Source of the DNA: Angelakisella sp.
Lineage (GTDB): Bacteria > Bacillota > Clostridia > Oscillospirales > Ruminococcaceae
Direction of reading: 5' to 3'
Assembly (NCBI GenBank): GCA_020024555.1
Contig: JAHHTQ010000033.1
Location: 1 to 24,855, forward strand
DNA length: 24,855 nt
Part shown: piece by piece, positions 7,588-14,952 of the stretch
How the letters are laid out: each line of letters starts with the position of its first letter
Position numbering within the stretch: the stretch's first letter is position 1
Notes under the pieces: generated by a model
The model's database searches: none
Seen by the model: the letters and a program-made list of their open reading frames with translations, nothing else
What the model was told of the DNA's origin: nothing
Position numbers and translations under genes: made by a program

Positions 7588-8145
7588 TTATCTGTGTAGT
7601 TTTGACAGACTTTTTATAGCGCGTTCAAGTATATCCGGATTATCCAAATCATCTTTTGACAGACGTTCCAACTCATCAGATGAATAGAAATCTTTTATTG
7701 TTCCTTTTGATGAACCAACCTTTCCGATAACGGGAATACTGTCTCTTTCTCTGTTTTGCAGTTTTAATACAAGTTCATAAGCCTCGATATTCGACAGCCC
7801 AAGTATCCTTGCAATACAAAATATTTCGCCCAAATCATCAATACTTTGCGCTGTACAGTCTAGGTATTCAGCTTTTATTTCCTCCAAGTCATCACTGAAA
7901 ATCTTTTCATCTTGCTCTCGTTTCATACGTTTATACTTTTCCGAAAGCTCATTATACTCAGGTGAATTTCTTAAAATATTTTGTTTTTCAAATTCCTTTT
8001 CCTGTTGCTGTTTTGATAGTTCAAGATTTTTACAAATTTCTTTATAGTCTCCGTTTATACCGTTATCATTTAACAGCTTTATAAGAACAGCCAATAGTTC
8101 TATTGCTTTTTCTTCTTTTTTGTTTACTGTTTTTTCGTTAAGCAT
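7588..8145 (-). CDS. Scaffold-like capsid assembly protein
   Basis: This 185-residue, highly charged, helical protein lies directly upstream of the capsid gene, the usual place for a scaffolding protein that guides head assembly and is then removed. Glu/Lys-rich coiled-coil stretches fill about residues 40-90. The C terminus is a short polar, positively charged tail (SKLHR), where scaffolds usually contact the coat. I chose ATG 8145, which has GAGGA at 6 nt, over the upstream TTG at 8166 that directly follows the preceding stop. It may instead be another small head protein; no signature motif proves the role. Confidence 0.6.
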   Translation of the reverse strand: MLNEKTVNKKEEKAIELLAVLIKLLNDNGINGDYKEICKNLELSKQQQEKEFEKQNILRNSPEYNELSEKYKRMKREQDEKIFSDDLEEIKAEYLDCTAQSIDDLGEIFCIARILGLSNIEAYELVLKLQNRERDSIPVIGKVGSSKGTIKDFYSSDELERLSKDDLDNPDILERAIKSLSKLHR

Positions 8146-8166
8146 ACCTTTTCCTCTTTCTTTCAA

Positions 8167-8289
8167 TTATTTTTCTTCAATAAAACTTTTATCGCACAAT
8201 ACGCAATTTTCATTTACGCATGAATATATATCTTCTTCTTTTTCTCTGTGTTTAAAAACCATTTCGCAATTACACTTCTCGCATATCAC
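8167..8289 (-). CDS. 40-residue zinc-ribbon protein between portal and scaffold genes
   Basis: This short ORF starts at GTG 8289 (with GAGGGG about 9 nt upstream) inside the end of the portal gene, which it overlaps by 20 nt, and stops 21 nt before the scaffold ATG. Its six cysteines lie at residues 3, 6, 8, 24, 29 and 32. They form two CxxC knuckles (Cys3/Cys6 and Cys29/Cys32), as in a small zinc ribbon. It is strongly charged (Lys and Glu) and has no membrane segment. Small zinc-ribbon proteins are known from phage late operons, with roles in nucleic-acid or protein binding. No specific function can be assigned here. Confidence 0.65.
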   Translation of the reverse strand: MICEKCNCEMVFKHREKEEDIYSCVNENCVLCDKSFIEEK

Positions 8290-9829
8290 TGTTTTCTTCC
8301 CCCTCTCTTTCATAATTTGAATTGTTTTCTGTTATTCTGCGTTTTTCTATTATTTTCATAAAACTTTCACGTGGCGCAACTGCATTTTGCGGAAGCGCTT
8401 CAACGTATTCTTCAAAAGTTATATATCCGCTTTTCAGCGCATTTTCCAATGACTGTTCTTCTGCATATTTACTGAAAGAATCAGTAGGGGAAATATCAAC
8501 CCTCACGCTGTCCCTTAAACGCAAAATATCTTTTGGCAAAATCAATAAATTACTGCTTACCAATCCGTCGGGATTATATACAGACCAAATATCCAAAAAT
8601 ATTTTTGCTATATCCTCAACAAATTGTTGATATGTTTTAATATATTCGTTTATCGGCAGTGCCGATTGTTCCCGTACAGCCATAATTGCAACGCCACTGG
8701 CTTTCGTAGGGTCAATTTGTCCGATAGCCGTATCCGACGCTCCCGCAAGGTCACGTGTTTTATTTATCAGTTCATTTGCGAGTATATGCGCATCGCTTGC
8801 CATACTTGCGGGTTCTAGGTAGGATATATAGTCACGGACATTTCCGACAACTCCGTCTACCTGAATACTTGCCCCAGCCTCAAACAAAGCTTCGGGATTA
8901 GCGATAGCGTTCACGTTATAAACAGGCTTTCCGTATGCCGCCAGCTTTACAGTAGATAATCTGTGAACCAAATTTTCGTTGCATTTAACCTGATTGGGAA
9001 TAATCGGCAAACATTCGCCTATACCGTGAGCAGTACCGTTTTGCCTTGTCCAAATCATACTTGCTATTGGGTATAACGAAAGTCCCACAGGCTTTCTTCC
9101 CTTTTTCTCATATATAATCGCCGTGTCCGGCTGATATATAACATTTTTAACGCTTCTGCTGATATGCACTGTACCGTCAATTTTTGTCATAAACAGCAGT
9201 GATGTGCATTTATGTTCTTCTGATTTAAAAAATAAAGATTTTGCAAAATGCGAATTTTCATTATCTTCATCACTTCTTATTTCATCAATAAGTTTCTGTG
9301 AAATTCCGTTTTTCTTTGCCTGTTTCTTTACTTCTTCTACAAACAAACGTTCTCTTATAATTATCCAAGGCTGACTCTGTATATCACAAACCGTTTCATC
9401 ACCAAAGAAAATATCAATATTCGCTATATTTTGAGCCTGCGCCTTGTCATTATAAAAATACAGATAACTGTCCCCGCTTATACAAGCGTCTTTTACAGCA
9501 TAACTGCAAAGTTTATCAAGTTTTGCCTGTTCCCAATGTTTACGTGCCAGTCGGTTAAGTTCCGCGCATATTTCCTTTTCTTTTCCTATTTCATCACTGC
9601 CGTATATTATTGAAACTTTATTTTGCATAACGCTGTTAAATCTATAATTTACAGTAGGTTTAACAAAGTTATAGCAAGGCAAATTTTTGTCTTTTACATC
9701 ACTTTCAAACCACTGGTCACCTTCATAAAACTTATATGCGCGCTCTCTGCGGGAGTCCAGCTCCATATATGAATGATTGATAAGTCCTTCTTCATATTTT
9801 TTCCATATATCCGTTAAGTTCTCTTTCAA
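8270..9829 (-). CDS. Portal protein
   Basis: This 519-residue protein follows the large terminase gene at 14 nt. It matches phage portals in length, position and pattern. It has an N-terminal region with RRERAYKFYEGDQW. A central YNFVKPTVNYRFN-type segment follows. At about residues 345-395 is a helix-rich segment (DLAGASDTAIGQIDPTKASGVAI-like, cited here as key residues) typical of the portal stem and wing. Twelve copies would form the ring through which DNA is packaged and ejected. The start is TTG with AAGGAG 7 nt upstream. At about 520 residues it fits T7-like and other short-tailed phage portals. The 3' end overlaps the zinc-ribbon ORF. Confidence 0.88.
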   Translation of the reverse strand: MKENLTDIWKKYEEGLINHSYMELDSRRERAYKFYEGDQWFESDVKDKNLPCYNFVKPTVNYRFNSVMQNKVSIIYGSDEIGKEKEICAELNRLARKHWEQAKLDKLCSYAVKDACISGDSYLYFYNDKAQAQNIANIDIFFGDETVCDIQSQPWIIIRERLFVEEVKKQAKKNGISQKLIDEIRSDEDNENSHFAKSLFFKSEEHKCTSLLFMTKIDGTVHISRSVKNVIYQPDTAIIYEKKGRKPVGLSLYPIASMIWTRQNGTAHGIGECLPIIPNQVKCNENLVHRLSTVKLAAYGKPVYNVNAIANPEALFEAGASIQVDGVVGNVRDYISYLEPASMASDAHILANELINKTRDLAGASDTAIGQIDPTKASGVAIMAVREQSALPINEYIKTYQQFVEDIAKIFLDIWSVYNPDGLVSSNLLILPKDILRLRDSVRVDISPTDSFSKYAEEQSLENALKSGYITFEEYVEALPQNAVAPRESFMKIIEKRRITENNSNYEREGEENSDMREV

Positions 9830-9843
9830 AACGACTCTCCTTC

Positions 9844-11139
9844 CTATACTACTGTTACTTTTCCACCGCCTACTATATTGTTTGTGGATTTTCTCTCAAA
9901 GCTGAAATTATATTGCGTTTCTGTCTTTTTGTTATTTTCAACACTCTTTTTCGGTATCCATTCACTGCAACCGTATCTGAGCGCCGCCATAGCATCATCG
10001 TTAAAAGGTACGGGGCTGTCTGTATAGTTACCGTTTTGGTCTTTTTGCCAGTGCCACTGTGAAATCTCGCTTATCGTGTTTATGCAGTTCGGATTAATAT
10101 ATATTTTACGTCTTTTTAGCCAATCGATAGCATAAGTTACACTTCCGTCAAACTTGTAGACCGCTCTTGCCTTGTAGCCTGCGCGTTGCCAAGTTATAAT
10201 TCTGTCCGGCTCTGCGCTGTCACAAATCATAGGTATGTCTTTCGGCAAATCTCCTGCCATATTTATAATATCCTCCGTATTTTTTTCACGGAGATATATT
10301 TCACTGCAAATATATATATCACCGTCTTTTATACCAATTTGCAATATAGCGTTCGCATGGTTAAAGCCAAAATCCTGCCCAATACGAAAATCATCAAAAT
10401 TAATAATTTTTGTATCGAAGTCTTTAATTTCATAATTATTAAATATCAAACCGCTTGTTTCGCCCCACTCACCCAAGCCATATACTCTGTAACCGTCAGG
10501 GTCAATTTCTTTTCTTCTTTCCATTCTTTCATAGTACTGCGCATCACAAAACTTATTGTCTCTGTATGTACTGTGATGACAAAGCACATTTTTATCTTCT
10601 CTGTCAAAAAATACTTTCTTTATCCAATGTGACGATGACACAGGATTGAATGTAAGTCTTATTTGATAAAACAAATTATTCGGCAAAACACCACGAAGTC
10701 TATCGTCAAGTATTTCTAGGTCACTTTGCAGAAGTTCTGTCGCTTCCTCTACCCATATATCCGTCAGCTGTCCGTTGGTTGCGGTTATAGACTTTAATTT
10801 TTCCCGCTGTTTATCGTCATTTACACCACCAAAAAGAATTTCGTTACCATTCAGCGTACAAGTTATCTTCATAGGACTTGTGGTAATATTAAAATACTTA
10901 TTCAGATTTAATCTGGTAACAGCCTTTTGCAATTCGGCAAATGTACTGTTACGGTTACTTAAATCTATCTTTCTTACGCAAAGCAGATTTCTGCCCTTTT
11001 CACTGAGCAACCGCAAAATATAGAACTGCGCCGTATCAACGCTTTTTCCGCTTCCTGCGCTGCCTTTCATACATACATATCGTTTTTTACAATGCCATAT
11101 TGGTTTAAAAATTGTGTTTCTCTCTATATTTCTAAGCAT
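9844..11139 (-). CDS. terL: Terminase large subunit (packaging ATPase/nuclease)
   Basis: This 431-residue protein has a complete packaging motor. Walker A is GSAGSGKS (residues 26-33). Walker B is DIWVEE (127-132), with catalytic glutamates. The coupling motif is TFNP (163-166). The RNase H-like nuclease acidic residues are Asp256 (QDFGF), Asp307 (CDSAEPD) and Asp381/Asp382 (FNDDAMAALRY). It resembles PBSX/Terminase_3-type enzymes. It translocates DNA into the prohead and cuts it. The ATG lies inside the end of terS (8-nt overlap) with little RBS, so translation is probably coupled to the small subunit. No inactivating change is visible, which argues against simple decay. Confidence 0.94.
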   Translation of the reverse strand: MLRNIERNTIFKPIWHCKKRYVCMKGSAGSGKSVDTAQFYILRLLSEKGRNLLCVRKIDLSNRNSTFAELQKAVTRLNLNKYFNITTSPMKITCTLNGNEILFGGVNDDKQREKLKSITATNGQLTDIWVEEATELLQSDLEILDDRLRGVLPNNLFYQIRLTFNPVSSSHWIKKVFFDREDKNVLCHHSTYRDNKFCDAQYYERMERRKEIDPDGYRVYGLGEWGETSGLIFNNYEIKDFDTKIINFDDFRIGQDFGFNHANAILQIGIKDGDIYICSEIYLREKNTEDIINMAGDLPKDIPMICDSAEPDRIITWQRAGYKARAVYKFDGSVTYAIDWLKRRKIYINPNCINTISEISQWHWQKDQNGNYTDSPVPFNDDAMAALRYGCSEWIPKKSVENNKKTETQYNFSFERKSTNNIVGGGKVTVV

Positions 11140-11614
11140 CTTTAATCACAACTTCTATGTTTTCATTAATTTTTTCAATATCATCACTCTTTGTGTTTTT
11201 GTCAATAAGCTTTGTAATAATTGTTGTAAGGTCACCTATTTTTATTACGTCCAAATCACTTATCGCATTATAGATAGCCTGTCTCTCCTTAGCTGACATT
11301 TCTTCGTCTTGCGCTGTCTGTTCCAGTAAATTAATCAATTTACTGTGATATTTATCGGCAAGCATCAGTCTTTTTTCCAATAGTCCCAATGCGCCATACA
11401 GCACTTGATTGATTTTTTCATTTTCTTCTGTTGGTTTATTTATTATTTTTTCATTATTATACAGAGCCACCCAACGACGTACTGTTCCCTGTGAAATTCC
11501 GAGTATTTCCGCTGTCTCCATATAGCTTTTGTTTTTTTGATAAAGTTCATAAGCTTGTCTTTGTCTTTCCAATCGTCTGAGTTTTGCCTGCGTATAGTTT
11601 TGTTGCTCGTTTAT
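11132..11614 (-). CDS. terS: Terminase small subunit, apparent AUA start
   Basis: This protein of about 160 residues recognises DNA for packaging. An N-terminal RQRQAYELYQKNKSYMETAE segment leads into a helix-turn-helix (ILGISQGTVRRW), followed by long helices for oligomerisation and TerL contact. This is the PBSX-type terS layout. The reading frame stays open up to a TTG at 11752, but that TTG is part of the -35 box, so translation cannot start there. A perfect AAGGAGG (11624-11630) lies 9 nt before an in-frame ATA at 11614, exactly where homologues would begin. The only in-frame ATG downstream of the promoter (11698) has no RBS and adds 28 unusual residues. I therefore favour ATA, with ATG 11698 as the alternative. 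The stop overlaps the terL start. Confidence 0.8.
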   Translation of the reverse strand: MNEQQNYTQAKLRRLERQRQAYELYQKNKSYMETAEILGISQGTVRRWVALYNNEKIINKPTEENEKINQVLYGALGLLEKRLMLADKYHSKLINLLEQTAQDEEMSAKERQAIYNAISDLDVIKIGDLTTIITKLIDKNTKSDDIEKINENIEVVIKDA

Positions 11615-11723
11615 TTCGCTATACCTCCTTAACTTATATATTTTCAAAAATATGAACGTATGTTTAGATAAACTTACCCAATCATATTTAATAAACATTT
11701 GTTCTTTTTTGAATGTGAGTGCA

Positions 11724-11752
11724 ATTATATCCTGTGTTTTTAAAAATGTCAA
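11724..11752 (-). promoter_or_regulatory. Consensus sigma-A promoter of the virion cassette
   Basis: TTGACA (11747-11752) and TATAAT (11724-11729) on the minus strand are perfect hexamers separated by 17 nt, with an A/T-rich upstream region that could act as an UP element. Transcription would start near 11717, giving a leader of about 100 nt before the ATA of terS. No clear operator palindrome overlaps it. The only other transcription-control-like sequences seen in the cassette are the hairpins around the capsid gene. Confidence 0.8.
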
Positions 11753-11811
11753 TACTTTTTTTAAAAAATTATTTATTGGTTTATAAATAACAGAAAATTT
11801 ACAAACAACAA

Positions 11812-11832
11812 AGGGAGAAAATCCTTCTCCCT
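11812..11832 (-). terminator. Terminator of the yqfC-yqfD operon
   Basis: An 8-bp GC-containing stem (11812-11819 with 11825-11832) closes a 5-nt loop and, on the minus strand, is followed by a TTTGTTGTTTG-type tail. It lies past the yqfD stop and about 60 nt before the cassette promoter. It is part of a composite element shared with 21.5 kb. Confidence 0.65.
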
Positions 11833-11849
11833 CAAACTGTCAAAAAATG

Positions 11850-11888
11850 TATAGTCATTCGTCATAATGACGAAGTCTGTAAAAGTTT
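11850..11888. repeat. Intergenic repeat, copy A
   Basis: This 39-nt block matches 21499-21537 at 34 of 39 positions; all five differences are transitions. Its core is a perfect palindrome (11858-11865 with 11867-11874). Next to it, on the minus strand, lies TTTTTTGACAG (11837-11847) and then a terminator hairpin. Copy B has the same block, with the GACAG motif and hairpin following on the plus strand. Confidence 0.7.
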
Positions 11889-11936
11889 CTTTGAAATTAC
11901 TCTCTATTATCCTTTAATCAGATTTTAAAATAATAT

Positions 11937-13103
11937 TTACTTTAATATTTCTCTGCTTTCGGCTATATCTTCAATGAATTTATAATGCGCATTAAATAAA
12001 AACTTATCATTTACTTCTTCTGCGATTAGCTCTCTGTCTATAATTTTTTTATATTGTTTCATTTCGTCTTCTTCGTTTTTTATATTAATATTCGCAAGTT
12101 CTTTCGCTTTGTTAAAATCTATTTTTTCACTTGTGGTTTCCCTGCATAGATATACGTTTTTGACAAGTTCTATCGGTATAGGCTTTCCCATAACAGACAG
12201 TTTTTTTGCAAAAGTCAGTGTTTTACTGTCCGTATCCGGTATTTCTCCGAAAGAAAATACTTTTTTCCCAAAAAAATATATGTCTATATGTTTCATAACA
12301 CCTGTGGAAGTATATTTTTTCTGTTCAATATCAATCGGGATAGATATATCTTCCTCTGTCTCCGCAAAAATTTTTGCCCGTGATTTTAACAATCTGCTTT
12401 TGTTGTTGCTATCCTGCGTTATGCCACTTACCAATATTTCCCCTGCCTGAACGCTTTCTCCGCTTTTCACAAGTGGTTGACCTTCATAAATTTCGGTGGA
12501 AACAATAAAGCCGTCTTTTTTTGCCACTATATTGCAAGGAGTATGCGTATCCATAATTTCTTTTGCGTTTGTTGTCTCCCTTATCTTTATTTCGGCTGTG
12601 CAACCTTTTAAATTAACAGCCGACCAACTTATATGTTCATTATTTATCATCAGCATTCTTTCTATGGTTTGCGTATCAATATTTTTGCGAAAAGCGCCCC
12701 GAAAAATTCCCATATCATGTAGTTGCGCTTCAAGCAAACGCGTATCCGTCACACTGTTACCGACAATATTAATATCAAGTATAAATAAATTTAATATATA
12801 TGGCAAAATCAAGAGACAAATCAAACCTATTATCAAACCCACTCTCTTTTTATAGGTATTAATATATATCGGTACGCCTTTTTTTGATACTGTACAATAT
12901 TTTATATGCGCGGATTTTGCCAGATTTTCAACTTCTTTAAGTTTTCTGTACGGTATTGATATATACATATTTTTCCCGCAGTGTCTCATATTAAAAATCG
13001 TAATACTTTTTTTCTGACAAATATATAAAAATCTTTCCGGATAGTTATCTGTAATTTTAAGCGTTACTATTCCTCTAAAAAAACGTATAAGTTTAATAAA
13101 CAT
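11937..13103 (-). CDS. yqfD: Sporulation protein YqfD
   Basis: This 388-residue protein belongs to the YqfD family (sporulation membrane protein, SigE-type regulon in Bacillus). The N-terminal 85 residues include the family pattern of an RFFRG stretch followed by PERFLYIC. One membrane segment lies at about residues 88-109. The large C-terminal part, with a VGN...TDTRLLEAQLHDMGIFRG pattern, would lie outside the membrane. I chose ATG 13103, which has GAGG at 6 nt, over the GTG at 13115. It follows yqfC at 20 nt. In many relatives yqfD is followed by phoH and ybeY. Here a terminator and the virion cassette follow instead. Confidence 0.9.
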   Translation of the reverse strand: MFIKLIRFFRGIVTLKITDNYPERFLYICQKKSITIFNMRHCGKNMYISIPYRKLKEVENLAKSAHIKYCTVSKKGVPIYINTYKKRVGLIIGLICLLILPYILNLFILDINIVGNSVTDTRLLEAQLHDMGIFRGAFRKNIDTQTIERMLMINNEHISWSAVNLKGCTAEIKIRETTNAKEIMDTHTPCNIVAKKDGFIVSTEIYEGQPLVKSGESVQAGEILVSGITQDSNNKSRLLKSRAKIFAETEEDISIPIDIEQKKYTSTGVMKHIDIYFFGKKVFSFGEIPDTDSKTLTFAKKLSVMGKPIPIELVKNVYLCRETTSEKIDFNKAKELANINIKNEEDEMKQYKKIIDRELIAEEVNDKFLFNAHYKFIEDIAESREILK

Positions 13104-13123
13104 ATATAGCCTCACATTGTTAA

Positions 13124-13408
13124 TTAAATATACTCAATCGAAATTATTTTACCTTCTATTATAGCAGAGCTTGAATTCATAGCTTTCATAGTGAGCAGTT
13201 TTCCCTGAAATTTAATAATTAACTTCCCCGAACTTAGACGAATACAGTTATCGTTATATTCCAAAATACTCTTACTGCCTTCTATTATCGCTTGATTGTT
13301 GTCGAGGATTTCAACACGAAGCTTTGGAATCTGTGAAGATATGGCGCTTTCGGATTTAATTTTTATTTTATCCATATTTTTTTTATTAAACATATCTTTT
13401 ATATTCAT
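13124..13408 (-). CDS. yqfC: Sporulation protein YqfC (YabP/YqfC family)
   Basis: This 94-residue protein has a helical N terminus followed by short beta strands of the YabP/YqfC family (a PKLRVEILDNNQAIIEG-type stretch, then SILEYNDNCIRL). Family members act at the spore envelope during sporulation. The ATG at 13408 has a G-rich RBS (AGGGGG) about 8 nt upstream; the reading frame continues upstream to 13537, but that part is low-complexity Tyr/Ile sequence without an RBS and overlaps ylbJ. It heads the yqfC-yqfD operon and shares a 94-nt divergent region with ylbJ, where mother-cell promoters are likely, though I could not place a convincing one. Confidence 0.88.
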   Translation of the reverse strand: MNIKDMFNKKNMDKIKIKSESAISSQIPKLRVEILDNNQAIIEGSKSILEYNDNCIRLSSGKLIIKFQGKLLTMKAMNSSSAIIEGKIISIEYI

Positions 13409-13502
13409 CTTTTGTCCCCCTAGTATAAGTTTATTTGTGTTAAAAACTATGTATCTATAATATAAATATATATAATAAATATATTGTTGCGGGTGGTTTG
13501 GT

Positions 13503-14708
13503 ATGATAAAAATATATAATAAAAATAGTGAAGACAAATATATTCATATAAATTATTGCATTAAAAATACAATCTATGCCATATTTTGTATAATGCTCAT
13601 TATATATCTGTTTATAAGTTCGCAAGAAATAAAAACAAACATTTTGTCATCACTCAAAATATGTGTTGATATATTAATTCCTTCACTATTTCCGTTTTTG
13701 ATTATTTCGGGTATACTTTCCACAACTTATTGCGGTTATGTGCTTTCCTATCCGCTTCGTCCGATATGCAAATATATCTACGGTATACCAACCGACACTG
13801 CGCCGGCGCTTTTTACGGCATTTATCGGCGGATATCCGGCAGGTATCAATGCGCTGATAGGCTTACGTGATGTTGGCGTAATAGATAATGAAACCTGTGA
13901 CAAATGCAGTAATTTTTTTATATATTCTTCACCGCCGTTTGTTATAACAGTTATCGGACTGGGAGTATTTAACAGTATAAAAGCAGGGATATTTATTTAC
14001 GGAATTCATCTATTGGCAGGACTTTGTTTAAGATGGATTACATATCCGCATATAATTAAATCAACTGTTAAAAACAAAGTTAAGTATCACTATGAAGATA
14101 TAGGCAGCGCCATTGTACATTCGGTTACCAAAAGCATAAATATCATAACCTCAATGTTTGGTTTTGTTGTTATATCAAATGTGTTGTTATTGGTACTAAA
14201 AAAGATAGGTTTGACAAATTTATTGTTACAGTTGTTTTATAAATTAACTTTTGGTATAATGGAAGATATTGCAACAGAAACGTTATTTAGTGGATTTATT
14301 GAAATTTGCAGCAGTATTCCAAGATTACAGGGTTTAAGTTACAATACAAGTATGTGGATAGCGCCATTTATTATTTCTTTTTGTGGAATGTGCGTTATTT
14401 TTCAGTTAAAATCATTATGTGACAGTAATAATATTAATATTGAAAATATTGTTGCGTTTAGGTTTTGGCATGGAATTTTAACCACAGTTCTTTCTTCGCC
14501 CATAATGTATTTTTCTTACAGAACACTGCGAACTTTTGTATCACAAAATACATCGTTACAGATACAAAACAATAAATTAATGTCAATATTATCATTATTG
14601 GGTATAACAATAATTGTTCTGAGCGCTTTTTGCGCTTTCTATGCAAATATATTAAATTATTATAAAAACATAAAAATCAAACATATTAATGAGAGGATAC
14701 AGTTGTGA
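13503..14708 (+). CDS. ylbJ: Sporulation integral membrane protein YlbJ
   Basis: This 401-residue protein has about eight hydrophobic segments spread over the length, in two gate-type halves of the nucleoside-recognition family. Between them are the conserved stretches PFLIISG, GGYPAG and a following YSSPPFVI-type segment. Bacillus YlbJ (about 400 residues) is needed for resistant spores and is thought to be a mother-cell transporter. The RBS is GGGTGG before the ATG. It overlaps the next gene by 4 nt (GTGA), so the two are translationally coupled. It is transcribed divergently from yqfC-yqfD. Confidence 0.92.
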   Translation: MIKIYNKNSEDKYIHINYCIKNTIYAIFCIMLIIYLFISSQEIKTNILSSLKICVDILIPSLFPFLIISGILSTTYCGYVLSYPLRPICKYIYGIPTDTAPALFTAFIGGYPAGINALIGLRDVGVIDNETCDKCSNFFIYSSPPFVITVIGLGVFNSIKAGIFIYGIHLLAGLCLRWITYPHIIKSTVKNKVKYHYEDIGSAIVHSVTKSINIITSMFGFVVISNVLLLVLKKIGLTNLLLQLFYKLTFGIMEDIATETLFSGFIEICSSIPRLQGLSYNTSMWIAPFIISFCGMCVIFQLKSLCDSNNINIENIVAFRFWHGILTTVLSSPIMYFSYRTLRTFVSQNTSLQIQNNKLMSILSLLGITIIVLSAFCAFYANILNYYKNIKIKHINERIQL

Positions 14709-14923
14709 AAAAAGCTTTATTTGGAAATAATATAGAACCGTCATGTTCTTATTGTAAATACGGAAAATACAATAATTCTGAAAATATAATATTATGTGTG
14801 AAAGTAGGTGTGGTCGAGCCATACGACAGTTGCAAAAAATTTAAATACAGTCCGCTCAAACGCACCCCCCCGCAACCGATATCAATAGAAAAATTTGACG
14901 TTCGGGATTTTGATATAGAGTAA
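14705..14923 (+). CDS. Small four-cysteine protein, probable zinc binder
   Basis: This 72-residue protein has Cys14, Cys17, Cys31 and Cys43 in a CxxC-x13-C-x11-C pattern, followed by a basic KKFKYSPLKR segment and an acidic C terminus. I recall the same plan, a CxYC knuckle and a later SCKKFKYxPLKR, in small unnamed proteins of Clostridia. No function is known to me. It starts at GTG overlapping the ylbJ stop and has GAGGA upstream, so its expression should follow ylbJ. The amidase gene starts 29 nt downstream. Confidence 0.75.
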   Translation: MKKALFGNNIEPSCSYCKYGKYNNSENIILCVKVGVVEPYDSCKKFKYSPLKRTPPQPISIEKFDVRDFDIE

Positions 14924-14952
14924 TAAAAAAAAATGAGGAGTACTAAAAAAAT

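Noticed and set aside
4079..11296. Many 60-150 residue plus-strand ORFs opposite the virion cassette
   Set aside because: They are rich in Phe, Ile, Ser and Cys, as expected from the reverse complement of AT-rich coding sequence. They lack ribosome sites and overlap well-supported genes.
11615..11752. N-terminal extension of the small terminase from TTG 11752
   Set aside because: That TTG is part of a perfect -35 hexamer, and the predicted transcript starts about 35 nt later, so it cannot be translated from this promoter.
2076..11752. Classical complete prophage
   Set aside because: No integrase, repressor, replication or tail fibre gene occurs between the host genes on the two sides.
1900..11950. 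Attachment-site direct repeats flanking the cassette
   Set aside because: I compared both flanks by eye and found only short AT-rich matches such as TAATATTAATCA that also occur elsewhere. No tRNA gene is present as a target.
13409..13537. 43-residue extension of YqfC
   Set aside because: It is low-complexity Tyr/Ile sequence without a ribosome site and runs into the divergent ylbJ gene. ATG 13408 has a good RBS.
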